Source: Gordonia westfalica (lineage in GTDB: Bacteria > Actinomycetota > Actinomycetes > Mycobacteriales > Mycobacteriaceae). From it: 64,000 nucleotides of DNA. Every line of letters starts with the position of its first letter. Positions within the stretch are counted from its first letter, which is position 1. The notes below the pieces were generated by a model that made no database searches, was not told the DNA's origin, and saw nothing but the letters and a program-made list of their open reading frames with translations. Positions 52,556-59,550 of the stretch are shown in pieces. The translations under genes were made by a program, and so were the position numbers. The stretch spans positions 2,604,001-2,668,000 of the forward strand of contig NZ_FNLM01000034.1 of NCBI RefSeq assembly GCF_900105725.1, written 5' to 3'.

Positions 52556-53977
52556 TCAATTGGTCCACCGTCCGCGGCGCACCAGCTGATAGGTCTGTTC
52601 GAGTACCAGCAACGCCTCCCGTTCGGCCGACGTCGCGGCGAAGGCACGGCGGGTGCGGCAGTCGGTGGCGCGTTCCCGTGCGGCGTCGGCGATCTGGGGC
52701 GGTGCGGCATTCGGCGGCAGCGACAACAGCACGCGCACATCGCGACTCGCGACGACCAGGTTCAGCTCGCCGATCAGCTCGCTGTCCGGTTGCCAGCGGG
52801 CGAGCGCCTCGAGCGCGGCGACCTCGCGCACCCGGTGCAGCTCGGGAGCGGTCTCGGCCTCCTCGATCGCCTCCAGGAAGGCATCGCGGCGTGCGCTGCG
52901 GTACGCCGCCTCGCGCAGTTCGGCCAGCACCGTGCGTGCCTTGAGGATGTCGCCGACCGCGAGGAAGCGCCGGCCGATCGCGAGGCGGAGTTCGTCGATA
53001 CCCGAGACCCGGTGCAGCCATTCGCAATACGCACGCGCACCCTGGCCGGCGACGTCGGCGCCGGCGTCCATCGCATACGTTCCGACCAGGTCCTCCAGCC
53101 GGCCGAGCAGGTCGACGTCGAGACCCGGTGGCGGCGGGGCCGCGCCGTCGAGGATGCTCAGCAGCTCCCACGATTCGAGGGCTCCTCGGCGGGAGATCTG
53201 CGCGGTCTCACGTTCGGTCACCCCGCAGACCCCGGCCTCGGCCATGAGTCCCGACACCGCGACCACCGCACCCGCGATCGCCGGGAACCGCCGCCAGACC
53301 CGTCGGGCGATCTCCTGGGCCTTGAGCATCGGGTTGTCGGCGGCGATGAGGTCGGCGTGCGAGATCACCAGGATCGTGTTCTGCGCCGACGCCCCGGCGT
53401 CGGAGAGGAACGCCACCTCGTCGGCCTTGGGGCCCGCCGCGTCGTCGAGCAGGAACAGGATGACGTCGGGTCGCGGGAGTCGGCTCTCTCCGGAGAACAC
53501 CCGGCGGGTGGCGATCTCGGCGGTGTCGGTGAACCCGGACAGACCCGGGGTGTCGATGACCCGGAACCGTTCGCGGAGCAGGCGTGACGGGGTGTGGACG
53601 ACCGCGTGGTCGATGTCGTCGGGACGCCGGCCCAGATCGCCGCGCATGGTTCCGGGGATCTCGGTGACGGTGCCGTCGAGGCCGACGACCTCGACGCGCT
53701 GCGGGTTGCCCTCGGTGTAGAGGGCGGCGACCTTGGTGCACTCGGCGCGGTCGGTGGGCGCGACGCGGTCGCCGACGAGCGCGTTCAGCAGCGTCGACTT
53801 GCCGGCGCTGACGCGTCCCACGAGCGCGACCGTGAGCGGGTTCGCCAGCTGCGCACGCAGGGAACCGATCACCGTGGCGTCGGGCGCGAGCGGGGTGACC
53901 TCGTCGAGCAACTGCTCCACGCGTCCCCGCACGGTCATGCGTTGCTCCACGCGATCGGTCCTCCAGTTCACGGACAT
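52556..53977 (-). CDS. Bacterial dynamin-like GTPase (IniC-like)
   Basis: A 473-residue protein. G1 is GRVSAGKS (54-61), G3 is DTPGLSG and a SHADLI segment is in the place of G4. It is shorter than its partner, without an evident membrane paddle, as in the IniA/IniC pairs of mycobacteria, where the two may work as a heteromer. ATG 53977 is the first gene of the minus-strand unit running through the IniA-like and Hsp70-like genes. It is divergent from the acidic protein and ECF sigma factor genes. Confidence 0.85.
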   Translation of the reverse strand: MSVNWRTDRVEQRMTVRGRVEQLLDEVTPLAPDATVIGSLRAQLANPLTVALVGRVSAGKSTLLNALVGDRVAPTDRAECTKVAALYTEGNPQRVEVVGLDGTVTEIPGTMRGDLGRRPDDIDHAVVHTPSRLLRERFRVIDTPGLSGFTDTAEIATRRVFSGESRLPRPDVILFLLDDAAGPKADEVAFLSDAGASAQNTILVISHADLIAADNPMLKAQEIARRVWRRFPAIAGAVVAVSGLMAEAGVCGVTERETAQISRRGALESWELLSILDGAAPPPPGLDVDLLGRLEDLVGTYAMDAGADVAGQGARAYCEWLHRVSGIDELRLAIGRRFLAVGDILKARTVLAELREAAYRSARRDAFLEAIEEAETAPELHRVREVAALEALARWQPDSELIGELNLVVASRDVRVLLSLPPNAAPPQIADAARERATDCRTRRAFAATSAEREALLVLEQTYQLVRRGRWTN

Positions 53978-54010
53978 TGCCTCGTTTTAGTGCACTGTGT
54001 CGTCGCCGCC

Positions 54011-54022
54011 GGGAACATTCCC
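54011..54022. promoter_or_regulatory. Short palindrome in the divergent region of the GTPase and sigma units
   Basis: GGGAACATTCCC has arms GGGAA and TTCCC around CA, in the 172-base region between 53977 and 54150. GGAAC is also an ECF-type -35, but no matching -10 (CGTC) follows at 15-17 bases. A protein-binding site is possible, nothing more. Confidence 0.25.
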
Positions 54023-54149
54023 GCGTCGCCGACACTCCTAGTCACGTGACGAGAATTCTCCACCACCGTCGACGCCCTGACAGTCGACCGGATGACGGTA
54101 TCCGGGCCGAGGTCGCTCGCGTCGCAGATCCGAGCAGGAGCGGAAGGCC

Positions 54150-54527
54150 ATGACCGACAGTGACACCAGTTGGGACGATCCCCTCGACGGGGACGACCTC
54201 GAGTCCTGGTTGCGCGAGAGCGACCCGCCCGGTGAGCTGGCCGTACCCGCCGCGGCCTGGGATTCCGCGGTCGAGACCGCCTTTGATCCCTCCCACGAAC
54301 CGACCGAGGACCTGACCGCCGCACCGGGCCCGGATCCGCTGGACGGGGAATCCGCCGACGGTTCCCCCGATCCCGAGCTCGCGGGGTTCGAAGACGATCT
54401 CGGCGCCGATCCCGGCGGGGACGACACCTTCGACAGCCCGGACGTCTTCGGCACCGACGACGACGTCAGCGACGAGTCATTCGGAGATACGACTTTCGAC
54501 GACTCCTCCCTCGGCGACGACTTCTGA
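54150..54527 (+). CDS. Acidic hypothetical protein preceding an ECF sigma factor
   Basis: A 125-residue protein, almost free of basic residues, dominated by Asp, Glu, Ser, Gly and Pro (for example DDDVSDESFGDTTFDD). No membrane segment and no fold are predicted by eye, so it is probably disordered. GGAGCGGAAGG precedes the ATG. It ends two bases before the sigma-factor start, a coupling typical of regulator pairs. It could bind the sigma factor or the GTPase system, but it does not resemble a ZAS-type anti-sigma factor (no HxxxCxxC). Confidence 0.6.
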   Translation: MTDSDTSWDDPLDGDDLESWLRESDPPGELAVPAAAWDSAVETAFDPSHEPTEDLTAAPGPDPLDGESADGSPDPELAGFEDDLGADPGGDDTFDSPDVFGTDDDVSDESFGDTTFDDSSLGDDF

Positions 54528-54529
54528 GG

Positions 54530-55084
54530 ATGGACACTTCTGGGGTGTCTTCGTGGACCGACGAATCCGGATCGGGCGCAGACCTTCTCGAGCGCGCACG
54601 CGCCGGCGACCAGCAGGCCTTCACCGCGCTCGTCGAGCAGCACCGGGATCGACTGTGGGCCATCTGTTTACGCATCACCGGCAACCAGCACGACGCGGAG
54701 GACGCCCTCCAGGACGCACTGGTCGCCGCGTGGCGTGCGATCGGCACTTTCCGGGGCGACGCACAGTTGTCGACGTGGCTGTACCGGATCGGGTCGAACG
54801 CGGCGCTGGCGCGTATCCGCAAACGGTCCGACGCCGACGACATCGACGATCACGACCCGGTGAGTTCGCTCGACGTCGCGCAGCAGGTCGTCGTCTCCGA
54901 CCGCATCCAGGAGGCGTTGTCGCAGGTCCCGGACGCGTACCGGGCCACTTTCGTCCTACGGGTCTACGGCGAACTGAGCTATTCGGAGATCGCCGAGGCG
55001 CAGGGCATCGGCCTGCAGACCGTGCGCAGCCGGATCTCGCGGGCACGGTCGATCCTCGCGGAGTTGCTCGCAGATCTGCGGTGA
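54530..55084 (+). CDS. ECF-family RNA polymerase sigma factor
   Basis: A 184-residue sigma factor with both ECF regions. Region 2: FTALVEQHRDRLWAICLRIT, DAEDALQDALVAAWRAI and FRGDAQLSTWLYRIGSNAAL (-10 recognition). Region 4: ALSQVPDAYRATFVLRVYGELSYSEIAEAQGIGLQTVRSRISRAR (-35 recognition HTH). It resembles the SigM-like group. No anti-sigma gene follows; the acidic protein just before it is the only candidate partner. An ECF-type promoter lies 150 bases downstream, in front of the DTDGDG gene, so that gene is a likely target. Confidence 0.92.
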   Translation: MDTSGVSSWTDESGSGADLLERARAGDQQAFTALVEQHRDRLWAICLRITGNQHDAEDALQDALVAAWRAIGTFRGDAQLSTWLYRIGSNAALARIRKRSDADDIDDHDPVSSLDVAQQVVVSDRIQEALSQVPDAYRATFVLRVYGELSYSEIAEAQGIGLQTVRSRISRARSILAELLADLR

Positions 55085-55237
55085 CTCCGCCAATCGTTGT
55101 GCTCCGCTAACGAATTGCTCTCTGCCGGCCGATGTTTCGGCCATTCGGAATATGCGTGGGCCACCCGCTACGCGGATATGCTCGTCGACGTGTTCATCGG
55201 CGGGCAGGTCCTCTGATCGGATGATCGACTCCTCCCA

Positions 55238-55262
55238 GGGAACAAACTCCGCCAGGTTCGTC
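55238..55262 (+). promoter_or_regulatory. ECF-type promoter upstream of the DTDGDG-repeat gene
   Basis: GGGAAC (55238-55243) and CGTC (55259-55262) are separated by 15 bases, the pattern GGAAC-N15/16-CGTC known for SigM/SigE-type ECF sigma factors of actinobacteria. The start codon is 58 bases further on, with GGAAGGAAA as ribosome binding site. The ECF sigma gene lies directly upstream. Confidence 0.65.
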
Positions 55263-55319
55263 TCCAAGTAACCAGAGCACGAAAAACCACAACCCACACC
55301 ATCCCTGGAAGGAAACACC

Positions 55320-55685
55320 ATGAGCACCGAGATCCCCGAAGACGCAGTACTCGTCGACACCGACGGCGACGGCGCGGTCGACGCCGCACTGACCGACGTC
55401 GACGGCGACGGCACCACCGACGCCGTCCTCGACACCGACGGTGACGGCCAGGCCGACTCCATCGCCTACGACACCGACGCCGACGGCGAGATCGACGTCA
55501 TCGAGGCCGACACCGACGCCGACGGCGAGATCGACGTCATCGAGGCCGACACCGACGGCGACGGCTACTCCGACATCGCGGTCGCCGACACCGATGGCGA
55601 CGGCACCTTCGACACCGCCGTCGATGACGAGGGCAATGTCGAGGTCGGCGACTTCGGCAGCGTCGACGGCGGCGACGCGGTCTGA
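55320..55685 (+). CDS. Acidic DTDGDG-repeat protein (calcium-binding type)
   Basis: A 121-residue protein made almost entirely of DTDGDGxxD-type repeats, about nine units of 9-13 residues, as in thrombospondin type-3, dockerin and EF-hand-like calcium loops. Asp and Gly at fixed spacing could hold one Ca ion per loop. No signal peptide is present, so it is either cytosolic or exported by an unknown route. The 39-base unit for DTDADGEIDVIEA is exactly duplicated. Expression probably depends on the ECF sigma factor encoded upstream. Confidence 0.75.
   Translation: MSTEIPEDAVLVDTDGDGAVDAALTDVDGDGTTDAVLDTDGDGQADSIAYDTDADGEIDVIEADTDADGEIDVIEADTDGDGYSDIAVADTDGDGTFDTAVDDEGNVEVGDFGSVDGGDAV
55470..55547 (+). 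repeat. Exact 39-base tandem duplication inside the DTDGDG gene
   Basis: The units 55470-55508 and 55509-55547 are identical and each codes for DTDADGEIDVIEA. Exact identity at synonymous positions shows a recent duplication and a potential for copy-number change without loss of frame. Confidence 0.9.
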
Positions 55686-55709
55686 TCCGACAAGTCCACT
55701 CTCACGCCG

Positions 55710-55738
55710 AATCCCGGTCGCCTTTCGCGGCCGGGATT
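55710..55738 (+). terminator. Hairpin terminator after the DTDGDG gene
   Basis: AATCCCGG (55710-55717) and CCGGGATT (55731-55738) form an 8-bp stem with a 13-base loop that can pair further (CGC with GCG), 25 bases after the stop codon. It is followed by TTCG rather than a long U-run. Confidence 0.6.
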
Positions 55739-55792
55739 TCGCGTTGAGTCCGATTGGCCGGAACCCATGTCCGATTCGTCATACTGTCCGGT

Positions 55793-56734
55793 GTGCGAGC
55801 TGACCTGATACTCCTGGCCGACCCCGATCGCGGAAACATCGGCGCACTGGAGTTCGCCATTCCGGTGTGGGCGACCGCGACCGCGCTCGTGCTCGTCCTC
55901 ATCGTGGCCTGGCTCTTCGGTTCTGTCGCGAAGTGGCTGTTACGCCGCCGTGCGCGCCTGAACACGACATCCTGCATGGTGCTCTCGATCCTCGGCACGG
56001 CTGTCGGACTGTTCATCGCCGGCGCCGTCGATCACCGCATGAACATCTGGCACCCGGTGACCATCCTCCTCGGACTGGTCAGTTCGATCGTGGCGGTCGG
56101 CGCCTACGCGCTCGTCGCGGCACGGTTGCAGAGCCCGACCGGCATCTCGGTCCCCGAGCTCCTGGAGTCCGGGGAATCCGAACGTGTCGAGTTCAAGTCG
56201 ACCGCCCGCATGAACCTGCGCACCAAACAGCGGGATCCCGCGATGGAGGCGGTGATCGTGAAGACGGTCGCCGCATTCCTCAACTCCGACGGCGGGAACC
56301 TGCTGATCGGCGTCGACGACGACGGCACTCCCCTCGGTCTCGACGCCGATTTCACGTTGCTGCGCCAGCCCGACGCCGACCGGTTCGAGCTGTGGTTGCG
56401 GGACACGCTGACCACCATGCTGGGTCAGAGCACCGCCGCGGAGGTGGGCATCTTCTTCGAACAGGTCGCGCGCCCGGCCGATGCGACCGCAGACTCCGAA
56501 GGCCCCGCCGAGGTTCCGGTGTGCCGGGTGGAGTGCACCCCGTCGCCGCGGCCGGTGTACCTGCGCGGCACGAAGAACAATGCACTCCCCGAGTTCTGGG
56601 TGCGGGCCGGCAACTCCAGCCGGCAGTTGAGCGTCGACCAGGCCGCCGAATACGTCATGTACCGCTGGCCGCTCGGCGTCGGGCGCGCGGTGGCAGCCCA
56701 GGTCCAGGCCGCCGTGCGGTTCTCGTCGGTCTAG
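55793..56734 (+). CDS. Membrane protein with cytosolic AlbA_2 (Schlafen-type) domain
   Basis: A 313-residue protein if started at GTG 55793; TTG 55754 is the only longer option. Three membrane helices fill the first 115 residues. The rest holds an AlbA_2 domain: ESGESERVEFKSTARMN, then VKTVAAFLNSDGGNLLIGVDDDGTPLGL, the classical ATP/nucleic-acid-binding signature shared with Schlafen proteins and some transcription or defence regulators. A membrane-tethered AlbA_2 protein is unusual. The function is unknown; signalling or RNA/DNA handling near the membrane is possible. Confidence 0.8.
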   Translation: MRADLILLADPDRGNIGALEFAIPVWATATALVLVLIVAWLFGSVAKWLLRRRARLNTTSCMVLSILGTAVGLFIAGAVDHRMNIWHPVTILLGLVSSIVAVGAYALVAARLQSPTGISVPELLESGESERVEFKSTARMNLRTKQRDPAMEAVIVKTVAAFLNSDGGNLLIGVDDDGTPLGLDADFTLLRQPDADRFELWLRDTLTTMLGQSTAAEVGIFFEQVARPADATADSEGPAEVPVCRVECTPSPRPVYLRGTKNNALPEFWVRAGNSSRQLSVDQAAEYVMYRWPLGVGRAVAAQVQAAVRFSSV

Positions 56735-56741
56735 TTCCTCC

Positions 56742-56815
56742 CGCAAACCCACCCTTTTTCGGCATTTCCACCCCCTTGCGAGCCGGTGGCTTTGCCGAAA
56801 AGGGGTGGGTTTGCG
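56742..56815. repeat. 23-base near-perfect inverted repeat element
   Basis: The arms are 56742-56764 (starting CGCAAACCCACCC) and 56793-56815 (ending GGGTGGGTTTGCG) with one mismatch and a 28-base loop. It lies 7 bases after the AlbA_2 stop and immediately before the truncated VOC frame. It could act as a terminator, but its length and place at a gene breakpoint also suit a small non-autonomous mobile element. Confidence 0.7.
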
Positions 56816-56832
56816 GAAAGAGGACCGGAACC

Positions 56833-57102
56833 GTGAGCGAGGAGATCCGCTTCGTCCAGATGACGCCTCCCGGATCGAACTGCTCGATCGCCTTCGGCAA
56901 GGCCATCACCGACAGGGCACCCGGGTCCACCGGCCCGCTCATCATCTGTGTCACCGACATCGACGCCGCACACGAACAGCTGATCGCAGCGGGCGTCGAC
57001 GCCAGCGAGGTCGACGTACAGCCTTGGGGTCACTTCGTGTACTTCACCGACCCGGATGGCAACCATTGGTCGGCGCAGTACCTGCCCTACCGCGACAACT
57101 GA
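56833..57102 (+). pseudogene. VOC (glyoxalase/dioxygenase) superfamily gene, 5'-truncated
   Basis: The frame from GTG 56833 gives 89 residues: IRFVQMTPPGSNCSIAFG, GPLIICVTDIDAAHEQLIAAG and WGHFVYFTDPDGNHW, the second part of a VOC domain of the common 120-130-residue kind. The first 35 or so residues, with the opening VPVSDVDRAKAFYT-type strand and helix, are missing, and the frame upstream runs straight into a 23-base inverted repeat. The metal-binding set is therefore incomplete, and the gene is probably dead, unless a short product is still made from GTG 56833. Confidence 0.6.
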
Positions 57103-57138
57103 GCGCAGGCCCGCCATGGGCCGTGGCTACGGTGGGAT

Positions 57139-58368
57139 ATGCGATCCCCCATCGACGACTATCTCCACCAGGTACTGCGCGACTGCCGCGATGACGACGC
57201 CGGCGACGTCATGTCCGGCAACCGTGAACTCGAGCGGGCGGATCCGACGTCCTTCGGCATCGCCCTGGCCACCGTCGACGGGACCGTCTACACCGCCGGC
57301 GACGCCGACCACGAGTTCTCCATGCAGTCCATCGCGAAGCTGCCCGCCTATGCACTCGCGCTGCAGGACCGGGGACTCGACGGTGTCCTCGACCGCGTCG
57401 ACACCGAACCGTCCGGCGACGCCTTCAACGAGATCTCGCTCGAGGCCGAGACCGGCCGACCCCGCAACGCGCTCATCAACGCCGGGGCCATCGCCGTCCA
57501 CGGGATGCTCGACGGTGACGGCGCCACCGAACGGGTCGACCGGATCGTCGACCTGGTGAGTACCCTCGCGGGCCGAAAAGTGTCTGTGGACTCCGAGGTT
57601 CACTCTTCCGAACTCGCCTCCGACGACCACAACACCGCCCTCGCCTACCTGCTGAGGTCGGCGGGCAAGCTGGACTACGAACCCGACGAGGTCGTCGACG
57701 GATACGCCGCGCAGTGCGCGATCAAGGTGAGCTGCCGCGACCTCGCGGTCATGGGATCGATACTCGCGAACGGCGGACTGTCGACGACCACCGACGACGA
57801 ACGCCTCCTCGACGGCCGGATCACCCGGCACCTGCTGTCGGTGATGGCCACCTGCGGCATGTACGACGGCAGCGGCAGCTGGATGGCAAGGGTCGGGATA
57901 CCCGCGAAAAGCGGTGTGAGCGGGGCGATCCTGGGTGTACTGCCCGGACAGGTCGGGGTCGCGGTGTGGTCGCCTCGTCTCGACGAGCAGGGCAACAGCG
58001 TACGCGGGGTCGCCGTCTTCGAAAGGCTCTCGCGCGACATGGAACTGCACATGATGCACGTCGCGCCGTCGGGACTGCCGGCACTGCGGTCGGTCGAGGA
58101 ACGTGACGGCACGACCGTCGTCGAAGTCCAGGGCGACGTGCGGTTCGCGGGCGCGGAGATCATTGCAACCCGTGCTTGCGAGGGGTTTTCGACCGGCAGG
58201 GTGATCCTCGACCTGACGCATGTCCGCGTGATGGACGATGCCGCACGAGGTCTGCTGCGCGAGGTGGCGAGTCGACTCGAGGACGATCACGACGTCCGCA
58301 TCGAGGACCCCAACGAGCTCATGGATTCCGGACCCGACGACCGGGACACCCGCAACCGGGAGAAGTGA
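57139..58368 (+). CDS. glsA: Glutaminase with C-terminal STAS domain
   Basis: A 409-residue protein. Residues 1-300 are a serine-dependent beta-lactamase-fold glutaminase: EFSMQSIAK holds the catalytic Ser-x-x-Lys, and NALINAGAIAV, KVSCRDLAVMGSILANGG and GIPAKSGVSGAILGVLP are family landmarks. It turns glutamine into glutamate and ammonia. Residues 315-400 (VVEVQGDVRFAGAEII, then VILDLTHVRVMDDAARGLL) are a STAS domain as found in anti-sigma antagonists, thought to give nucleotide sensing. The fusion is known in actinobacteria. ATG 57139 is 36 bases past the VOC remnant. Confidence 0.93.
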   Translation: MRSPIDDYLHQVLRDCRDDDAGDVMSGNRELERADPTSFGIALATVDGTVYTAGDADHEFSMQSIAKLPAYALALQDRGLDGVLDRVDTEPSGDAFNEISLEAETGRPRNALINAGAIAVHGMLDGDGATERVDRIVDLVSTLAGRKVSVDSEVHSSELASDDHNTALAYLLRSAGKLDYEPDEVVDGYAAQCAIKVSCRDLAVMGSILANGGLSTTTDDERLLDGRITRHLLSVMATCGMYDGSGSWMARVGIPAKSGVSGAILGVLPGQVGVAVWSPRLDEQGNSVRGVAVFERLSRDMELHMMHVAPSGLPALRSVEERDGTTVVEVQGDVRFAGAEIIATRACEGFSTGRVILDLTHVRVMDDAARGLLREVASRLEDDHDVRIEDPNELMDSGPDDRDTRNREK

Positions 58369-58403
58369 CGACCGGGACCCTCGGACCGACGGTCAGCCCG
58401 GGA

Positions 58404-59435
58404 TCATGGCGCCGCTCGCCGCCCGGCCGTGACCGCCGGCTGCCCGGTCAGCTCGCGTCGCTTCGCAAGCGGCGGCTTTCCGAACCAGCGTCGAGAACTA
58501 CGTGTGAGCGTGCTCTGCTCGGAATAGCCGATCTGCCGCGCGACAGCTGACAGCGGGACACCGCGATTCGCGAGCAACGAGAGCGCCAGATCGCGACGCG
58601 CATCATCGACGAGCTCCTCGAAGGTGGTGCCGCCCTCGGCGAGTTCCCGCTGGACCGCACGCGGGTGCATCATCAACAGGCCCGCCACCGTGTCGAGCGT
58701 GGCGGCACCCGCCGGCAACGACCTGACGATCAACGCCGACACCGCGTCGGCGAAAGCTGTTTCCCGGTCGTGGCCGGTCATGAACCGGACCGCCACGTCG
58801 TAGGCGAGCGCGTCGACACGCGGCAGCGTCCGCTGCATGACGCCGCGCGGGAACACCACCAGGTTGGCCGGGGCCTCGAAGTCGACGGGGCAGCCGAAGT
58901 AGTCGGTGTAGACGCGAGGGTCGGACATCGGCGGGTGCGTCAACGTGATCCGGTTGGCCCGGAAGTCGTGTCCCAACGTCATCCGGAAGGTCGACCGGGT
59001 GACACCCATCGCGAGCTCCACGACGTGCGGCCGGTACGGCACGCGTTGAAGCACGATGTCGAACTCGTAGGCGACCTCCCGCTCGCCGTCGTGCATCTGC
59101 GCGGTGATGGCCGGGCTGTACACATGGGCGAAGGCGGAGATCTGCTGGAAGGAATCCCCGATGGTCACGGCGTTCCGGGCCGCGATCGCGACCGGCCCGA
59201 GGATGTCCGGGTCCTGTCTGGCCGCGAGCCGGAGGCCGAAATCGGAGACCCCGAACTCGGCGGCGCAGAGGCCGATGACCGTCGACAGCGCGGTGAACGG
59301 GACGAACCGGTCGTAGGCACCGACGACGCCCGAATCCACGCCGACCCGCGCGAGCATCGCCCCGGCGTCACCGCCGTACTCCTCTATCAACTCGGGCAGC
59401 TGACTGAGTGACGAGGCGCAGATGAGGTCGGCCAT
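58404..59435 (-). CDS. AraC-family transcriptional regulator
   Basis: A 343-residue regulator. The N-terminal 190 residues match the arabinose-binding-like domain of the OruR/ArgR-type AraC group (FGVSDFGLRLAARQDPDILGPVA; YRPHVVELAMGVT). The C-terminal double HTH includes TVAGLLMMHPRAVQRELAEGGTTFEELVDDARRDLALSLL and VPLSAVARQIGYSEQSTLTRSSRRWFGKPP. ATG 59435 is used. It is divergent from the catabolic operon starting at 59551 and is very probably its activator; spaced TGTCAA repeats between them are the likely binding site. The inducer is not known. Confidence 0.9.
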   Translation of the reverse strand: MADLICASSLSQLPELIEEYGGDAGAMLARVGVDSGVVGAYDRFVPFTALSTVIGLCAAEFGVSDFGLRLAARQDPDILGPVAIAARNAVTIGDSFQQISAFAHVYSPAITAQMHDGEREVAYEFDIVLQRVPYRPHVVELAMGVTRSTFRMTLGHDFRANRITLTHPPMSDPRVYTDYFGCPVDFEAPANLVVFPRGVMQRTLPRVDALAYDVAVRFMTGHDRETAFADAVSALIVRSLPAGAATLDTVAGLLMMHPRAVQRELAEGGTTFEELVDDARRDLALSLLANRGVPLSAVARQIGYSEQSTLTRSSRRWFGKPPLAKRRELTGQPAVTAGRRAAP

Positions 59436-59444
59436 GGCACCAAC

Positions 59445-59471
59445 TGTCAAATATGAGTCGTGAGATGTCAA
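59445..59471. promoter_or_regulatory. Paired TGTCAA direct repeat, probable AraC-type operator
   Basis: TGTCAA occurs at 59445-59450 and 59466-59471, exactly 21 bases (two helical turns) apart, in the 115-base region between the AraC gene and the operon it faces. AraC proteins bind direct repeats with this spacing. Confidence 0.5.
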
Positions 59472-59550
59472 GAAATCTGGCGGTCTCCGAAGTGACCATG
59501 GACACAGACCGCCGGACGCTCGGCAGCTGACACAGCAAGGGGAGTACGAG

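Noticed and set aside
54011..54040. A second ECF promoter (GGAAC) ahead of the acidic protein gene
   Set aside because: No CGTC-like -10 lies 15-17 bases after the GGAAC; the palindrome alone is not enough.
54150..54527. Anti-sigma factor for the ECF sigma gene
   Set aside because: The protein has no HxxxCxxC zinc motif, no membrane helix and almost no predicted structure; it remains an acidic protein of unknown role.
55320..55685. CRISPR-like repeats
   Set aside because: The repeats are in-frame protein repeats of an acidic DTDGDG gene without spacers.
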